A stretch of DNA of 64,000 nucleotides, taken from assembly GCA_963748485.1 (NCBI GenBank), contig CAVVJF010000009.1, positions 248,001-312,000 of the forward strand, given 5' to 3'. The DNA is from DASRWT01 sp963748485. Its GTDB lineage: Bacteria > Methylomirabilota > Methylomirabilia > Rokubacteriales > CSP1-6. How positions within the stretch are numbered: position 1 is the first letter of the stretch; every line of letters begins with the position of its first letter. A program made the position numbers and the translations under genes. This document shows, piece by piece, positions 59,567 through 64,000 of the stretch. A model generated the notes under the pieces. That model saw only the letters and a program-made list of their open reading frames with translations. It was not told the origin of the DNA and made no database searches.

Positions 59567-61120
59567 ATGGCTGACTCGACCATCTCCACCCCCGCGGCCC
59601 GTGAGGCGCGGCCGATGCACAAGGTGCCGGATCCGTTCCCCCTCACCATGGCCGGCATGCTGGCGATGATGGGGCCGCAGGCGATCAACTTCGGCATCTC
59701 GGTGGGCGGCGGTGAGGCCTACCTGCTGCCGAACATCGGCGCCCGCGGGACGTTCCACATGCACTGGCTGATGGTGATCTCGGTCGTGCTCGAGGCGGCC
59801 CTCGTCTACGAGTGCATCAAGTACAGCATGAACACCGGGCGGTCCTTCTTCGCCGCCACCGCCGACTTGGGCCCGAAGGGCTTCTGGCCGTGGTACTGGG
59901 CCGTCATCACCATCCTCGTGGCCGGCTGGCCAGCCTGGATGGGCGGGGCGGTCATCGCCGCCCAGCGCTTCACCGGCATCTCCACCCAGAGCCTGTTCCC
60001 CGGCAGCAAGCTGCCTCCGCAATACATCTGGGCGGTGATCGCGCTGTTGCTCGTGCTCGTCATATTCTACCTCTCCGACCGCACCTACAAGTTCCTGGAG
60101 CGATTCTTCCTGTTCATCATGTGGGCAAACATCATCCTGGTCGTGGTGATCACCGCCATCGCCGCCAAGCCGCACCACTACTGGCACGTGCTGCTGGGAA
60201 TGCTCGGCATCACCTTCGTGACGCAGGGCGGTTATCCGTCTCAGCTGCCCCTGACCGACGCGCTCGCTCTCTTCGGGCAGCCGGGCGGCAGCATCATGTA
60301 CGTGAGCTTCTGGGTGATCGGGGCGGGATTCGCGATGGGCAAGTTCGCCGGCCAGGTCACGGGGCCCCTGCGGCCGCCCGAGCACATCACCGCCGAGGAG
60401 ATGCGGTGGGACACCAGCGACGCCGGCGAGCGGCGCAAGATGCAACAGTGGGTCAAGCTGGGGGGCTACAGCTTGTTCCTCTGGTGGGGACTCATCGGCG
60501 GCATCATCATGGTTTATCTCTATTCGGTAGCCGGGTACGCGTACCTGCACGACGGCTTCCTCAAGACCGGCAAGGTTCCCGCCGGGGCAGACGTCGCGGT
60601 GCAGATGGCGACGGTGGCAGGGGGCGTCCTCGGACCGATGGCCGGATGGCTCATGCTGCTCTTCATCATGGTCACCCTCTACGACGCCCAGTTCCCCATC
60701 TACGACACGTTCATCGGCCGGACGACGACCGACGCCATCGCCGCCACCCGCATGAGGCAGGGCCCCGTCAACAATTTCTTCCACAAGCTACTGCCGGTCG
60801 GTCTGCGGAACCGGCCGTACCGCTTCTGGTACTTCGTGGTGGTGACGCTGGCCGTCGGTGCCGGGTTCTGGATGGTAATGCAGACCTCCCCCTTCATCAT
60901 CTGGCTGGCCGGTTCCGTCGCCTTCCTGATCAATCAGGGCATCGGATGCATCCAGATCATGCTGATCAACAACCGGCGGCTCCATCCGGACTTCCACATC
61001 GGCAAGATCAACATCTGGCTGCTGCCGCTCGCCACGCTGACCCGGTGGGCGGCCGTCGCCCTCTGGCTCTACGCAGGCGGCTTCGCCGAGATCGTCCGCC
61101 GCTGGCAGGCGGGCGGGTAG
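59567..61120 (+). CDS. Nramp-related membrane transporter
   Basis: A 517-residue polytopic protein with about 11 helices, of the Nramp-related group. The first-helix segment reads MGPQAINFGISVGGGEAYLLP, where true Nramp metal transporters have DPGN; it lacks that metal site. The fold is APC-like. The substrate is therefore unclear, and it may not be a divalent metal. AAGGAGG precedes the ATG. A GC-rich hairpin follows the gene. Confidence 0.75.
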   Translation: MADSTISTPAAREARPMHKVPDPFPLTMAGMLAMMGPQAINFGISVGGGEAYLLPNIGARGTFHMHWLMVISVVLEAALVYECIKYSMNTGRSFFAATADLGPKGFWPWYWAVITILVAGWPAWMGGAVIAAQRFTGISTQSLFPGSKLPPQYIWAVIALLLVLVIFYLSDRTYKFLERFFLFIMWANIILVVVITAIAAKPHHYWHVLLGMLGITFVTQGGYPSQLPLTDALALFGQPGGSIMYVSFWVIGAGFAMGKFAGQVTGPLRPPEHITAEEMRWDTSDAGERRKMQQWVKLGGYSLFLWWGLIGGIIMVYLYSVAGYAYLHDGFLKTGKVPAGADVAVQMATVAGGVLGPMAGWLMLLFIMVTLYDAQFPIYDTFIGRTTTDAIAATRMRQGPVNNFFHKLLPVGLRNRPYRFWYFVVVTLAVGAGFWMVMQTSPFIIWLAGSVAFLINQGIGCIQIMLINNRRLHPDFHIGKINIWLLPLATLTRWAAVALWLYAGGFAEIVRRWQAGG

Positions 61121-61138
61121 GACGTAGTCGACTCCCGA

Positions 61139-61175
61139 CCCAGGCACCGGGGCCCACGCGACCCCGGTGTCTGGG
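61139..61175 (+). terminator. Terminator hairpin after the Nramp-like gene
   Basis: Arms CCCAGGCACCGGGG (61139-61152) and CCCCGGTGTCTGGG (61162-61175) pair at 13 of 14 positions with a 9-nt loop. No strong T-run follows. Confidence 0.5.
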
Positions 61176-61291
61176 CACCTGCCGCTCCAGATCGCGCCGG
61201 GACGTCTTGTGTTCCTCGCTGACCGGGGGTAGCATCCGTGCACTCACCCCTGCGTTGAACGTCCCGCCTCCGAGGCACAGGAGGACAGGCG

Positions 61292-62893
61292 ATGAAGCCG
61301 ATCCTGGGATTCGCCGTGGCGATCGCGAGTGCGCTCGGCCTCCTTCTGACCGTCGCGCCGGAAGCCGCCGCCCGGCCGGAAGGGACCCTGACGGTGGCGG
61401 TGGCCACCTTCGGGAACGAGCGCTGGCTCCCCAACCTGTACGTCGGCGCCGAGGACGTGGTGCTCAAGCCGATGTACGAGAACCTCCTCACCCGCGACGC
61501 CAAGACCGGCGAGCTGGCGCCCATGCTGGCCGAGCGCTGGCAGGTCCTGGACGGCGGCCGCACCTGGAAATTCCACCTCCGCAAGGGCGTGCGCTTCCAC
61601 AACGGCGCGGAGCTCACGGCGGAAGACGTGCGATTCACCTTCCAGACGGTGGCCAAGGACGGGTCGGCGAACTCCCTGGCGCCCGAATTCCGCACGATCA
61701 AGAGCATGGAGGTCGAGGGCCCGCACACCCTCACCGTGCAATTCGAGAAGCCCTTCGTCGTATTCGGCAATAAGGTGAACCAGGGGCTCTTCGCGTCCTC
61801 CGCCTTCATCCAGTCCAAGCGCCACATCGAGACCGCCGGCGAGCAGGGCGCGGAGCGTCAGCCCGTCGGCACCGGTCCCTGGAAGTTCGTCGAGCACGTG
61901 CGCGGCGACCGCATCGTCTACGAGGCGGTCGAGAACCATTGGCGGGCGACGCCGAACTGGAAGCGCTTGGTCTTCAACAAGGTGCCGGAGCCGGCCACCC
62001 GCATGGCCATGCTGCGGGCGGGCTCGGCCGACGTCATCGAGATCGGGGGCGAGTACGTCGACGAGCTGAAGAAGGTGAACGTGCGGACGGTGGTCATGCC
62101 AAACGTCTCGTGGGTCTACATCATCCTGGGCGGGCAGTGGCCCACCAAGCCCACCTATGATCCGAAGGTCCCGTGGGCCCAGCCCGATACCGAGCGCGCC
62201 CGCAAGGTGCGGCTGGCGCTCAATCTCGCGGTGGACAAGCAGGCGATCATGCAGAGGGTGCTGGGCGGGCTGGGCAGTGTCCTCGGATCCTGGCTCGCGT
62301 ACCCCGCCGATCCCTGGGCGAGCGACGCGCTGAAGAAGCCGTTCCCCTTCGATCCTACGAAGGCCAAGCAGCTGCTGGCCGAGGCGGGCTATCCCAACGG
62401 GTTCGAGGTGACGATGAACCTCACCGCGTGGCCGGGGCGCGGCTATCTGCCCGATGTCGGAGAGGCGGTGGCGACCTACTGGGAGAAGGTCGGCATCAGG
62501 GTCAAGCGGCGGCCGGTGGACCGGGCGGTGTTCTCCGCTGACTTCCGGGCCCGCGCCTACTCGGGGGTGGCGCTGGCCTATGCCTCGCCGCTGGTGGCCC
62601 CGGAGATGTGGGAGGTCCTCTACCGCGGCGGCTACACGAAGGCCGCCCTCAACCTGTTCATGGAGCACCCCAAGCTCGACGAGTTCATCGACCGCCTCGC
62701 CATTCAGCCGAGCTACCAGGAACGGGTGCGCATCATGCGGGACGAGATGGGCCCCTGGCTCTACGAGTACATCCCGGGCGTCCCCATCGGCGCCGCCCAC
62801 GCCATCGCGGGCGTGGGCCCGAAGGTGGGGGAGTGGCCGCTGGTCGCCGGCCACATGGGCTTCCACAACTGGGAGTACGTGACCAGGAAGTAG
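61292..62893 (+). CDS. ABC transporter substrate-binding protein (peptide type)
   Basis: A 533-residue family 5 binding protein. Signal peptide ends near EAAARP. It has VLKPMYENLLTRDAKTGELAP, WKFHLRKGVRFHNGAELTAED and KVRLALNLAVDKQAIMQRVLGG. AGGAGGA precedes the ATG. First gene of a third peptide-type importer operon that runs off the window. Confidence 0.88.
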   Translation: MKPILGFAVAIASALGLLLTVAPEAAARPEGTLTVAVATFGNERWLPNLYVGAEDVVLKPMYENLLTRDAKTGELAPMLAERWQVLDGGRTWKFHLRKGVRFHNGAELTAEDVRFTFQTVAKDGSANSLAPEFRTIKSMEVEGPHTLTVQFEKPFVVFGNKVNQGLFASSAFIQSKRHIETAGEQGAERQPVGTGPWKFVEHVRGDRIVYEAVENHWRATPNWKRLVFNKVPEPATRMAMLRAGSADVIEIGGEYVDELKKVNVRTVVMPNVSWVYIILGGQWPTKPTYDPKVPWAQPDTERARKVRLALNLAVDKQAIMQRVLGGLGSVLGSWLAYPADPWASDALKKPFPFDPTKAKQLLAEAGYPNGFEVTMNLTAWPGRGYLPDVGEAVATYWEKVGIRVKRRPVDRAVFSADFRARAYSGVALAYASPLVAPEMWEVLYRGGYTKAALNLFMEHPKLDEFIDRLAIQPSYQERVRIMRDEMGPWLYEYIPGVPIGAAHAIAGVGPKVGEWPLVAGHMGFHNWEYVTRK

Positions 62894-62894
62894 C

Positions 62895-63818
62895 ATGGCG
62901 CGGTATCTCGTCGGGCGGGTACTGCAGACGCTGCTGAGCATGCTGGTCGTGGTCAGCATCGTGTTCGTGCTCACCCGCATGTCGGGCAATCCCGTTCACC
63001 TGCTGCTCGACGCCAACGCCACCGAGCGCGACCAGGAGATCTTGACGCGCCACCTCGGGCTGGATCAACCCCTGCCCGTCCAGTACGGCATCTACGTGAC
63101 GAACATCGCGCGCGGCGACTTCGGGAACTCCATTCTCACCCGCCGGCCCGTCACCGAGCACATCTGGGAGCGGCTGCCCGCGACGTTGGAGCTGGGGGTG
63201 GTGGCGATGCTCCTGAGCATCCTCATCGGGGTTCCCCTCGGCATGTACTCGGCGGTGCGGCGGGGCTCTCCGCTCGACGGCGCGGCGCGCGTGTTCGCGG
63301 TGCTCGGGCAATCCATGCCCACCTTCTGGCTGGGGCTCATGCTGATCCTCTTCTTCGGGGTCGTGCTGGGCGTGCTTCCTGCGGGGGGTCGCGGCGGTCC
63401 CCTCCACCTGATCCTCCCCGCGTTCACGCTCGGCTACTTCACCTCCGCCGCCATCCTGCGCCTGACGCGCTCCAGCATGCTGGAGGTGCTCCACTCTGAC
63501 TACATCAAGTTCGCGCGGCTGAAGGGGCTCCACGAGCAGGTGGTGCTGTGGAAGCACGGTCTCCGCAACGCCCTCCTCCCCGTGGTCACCTTCGCCGTCC
63601 TCCTCTTCGTCCAGTTCCTCGGCGGCGCCGTCGTCACCGAGACCGTGTTCGCGTGGCCGGGGCTCGGCCGCCTCATCCTGGAGTCCATCACCACGCGGGA
63701 CTACCCCATCGTGCAGGCGGGCGTCCTGGTATTGAGCGCGCTCTACCTCACCGGGAATCTCATGGTGGACCTGCTGTACAGCTACCTCAACCCGAGGATC
63801 CGCCATCAGAGCTCGTAA
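62895..63818 (+). CDS. ABC transporter permease, DppB type
   Basis: A 307-residue permease with six helices. Opening ARYLVGRVLQTLLSMLVVVSIVF; EAA loop EVLHSDYIKFARLKGLHEQV. It starts 1 bp after the binding-protein stop. Confidence 0.92.
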   Translation: MARYLVGRVLQTLLSMLVVVSIVFVLTRMSGNPVHLLLDANATERDQEILTRHLGLDQPLPVQYGIYVTNIARGDFGNSILTRRPVTEHIWERLPATLELGVVAMLLSILIGVPLGMYSAVRRGSPLDGAARVFAVLGQSMPTFWLGLMLILFFGVVLGVLPAGGRGGPLHLILPAFTLGYFTSAAILRLTRSSMLEVLHSDYIKFARLKGLHEQVVLWKHGLRNALLPVVTFAVLLFVQFLGGAVVTETVFAWPGLGRLILESITTRDYPIVQAGVLVLSALYLTGNLMVDLLYSYLNPRIRHQSS

Positions 63819-64000
63819 GCGCGGCTGGCCCTGGTTCGCCGCGGGGGTTCTCCTCGCCCTGGTGGTGACGGCGGCGCTGGCGCCTCTCCTCGCCCCCCAT
63901 GACCCCACCGAGGGCGACTTGATGAAGAAGTCGATCCCGCCGATGTGGATGGAGAAGGGGCAGGCCGAGCACCCCCTCGGCACCGACCGGTTCGGGCGCG
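63805..64000 (+). CDS. ABC transporter permease, DppC type, cut by window end
   Basis: Partial: 65 codons then the window ends. It shows one N-terminal helix (WPWFAAGVLLALVVTAALAP) and AEHPLGTDRFGR, the standard DppC N-terminal block. No ATG, GTG or TTG fits before the helix; the frame is open from an ATC at 63805, inside the end of the previous gene. A rare start codon, or a GTG about 20 codons later, may be used. Confidence 0.75.
   Translation, partial: MRARKRGWPWFAAGVLLALVVTAALAPLLAPHDPTEGDLMKKSIPPMWMEKGQAEHPLGTDRFGR

Noticed and set aside
1..64000. Defence system, prophage or integrative element
   Set aside because: Apart from the nested IS no phage, toxin-antitoxin, restriction or recombinase genes and no tRNA attachment site were seen.

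Overview
This is a very GC-rich, gene-dense bacterial chromosomal segment. It is full of short-chain dehydrogenases, enoyl-CoA hydratases, TPP enzymes, VOC proteins, peptide-type ABC transporters and F420/LLM-type oxidoreductases. That mix, together with GTG starts, ATGA/GTGA gene overlaps and strong Shine-Dalgarno sites, suggests a soil or subsurface heterotroph. Candidatus Rokubacteria/Methylomirabilota is my best guess; it is an inference from gene content, since the window has no rRNA or marker gene. No tRNA, rRNA or CRISPR array was seen.

Layout. 0-2 kb: an SDR and an enoyl-CoA hydratase. 2.1-4.5 kb: a three-gene lipid-modification operon in which a cyclopropane-fatty-acid synthase appears split into an N-terminal-domain gene and a methyltransferase gene, with a geranylgeranyl-reductase-like flavoprotein between them. 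5-10.3 kb: serine hydrolase, class III CoA-transferase, TPP enzyme, DUF983 and VOC proteins. 10.3-13.2 kb: a nested insertion. An IS110/IS1111-type element sits inside an older IS with a DDE integrase gene, and removing it rejoins the interrupted gene in frame. 13.2-18.7 kb: PLP enzyme, HpaI-type aldolase, SDR, alpha/beta hydrolase, enoyl-CoA hydratase and SDR, mostly overlapping and probably one catabolic operon. 18.7-24.5 kb: lipoprotein, small coiled-coil membrane protein, the siroheme plus sulfite/nitrite reductase operon with an attenuator-like leader, and a divergent soluble transhydrogenase. 24.5-31.6 kb: Gfo/Idh/MocA dehydrogenase, a large alpha/beta hydrolase-domain protein, a bactofilin-like membrane protein, a DUF35/thiolase pair and a MetE-like protein. 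31.7-41.8 kb: exported unknown, GlsB-like protein, adenylate cyclase, alcohol dehydrogenase, two FAD amine/amino-acid oxidases with RidA, a Popeye-like protein, a TPP enzyme and PhzF. 41.9-47 kb: ABC importer parts with an LLM oxidoreductase and an Asp/Glu-racemase-fold protein. 47-53.7 kb: small enzymes (GNAT, VOC, CMD, thioredoxin-like, cyclase family) and an M20/SMP-30/LVIVD operon. 53.8-64 kb: a complete five-gene peptide-type ABC importer, an Nramp-like transporter, and the start of another ABC importer cut by the window end.

Themes. The window looks like scavenging and oxidation of small organic acids, amino acids or peptides. Uptake is by three separate dipeptide/oligopeptide-type ABC systems. 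Intracellular steps would be CoA activation, hydration and dehydrogenation, amine oxidation with RidA clean-up, and aldol cleavage. The points most worth a second look are the split CFA synthase/flavoprotein operon, the Cys-containing leader ORF plus hairpin before the sulfite/nitrite reductase operon, and the 3' non-coding RNA region of the IS1111-like element.
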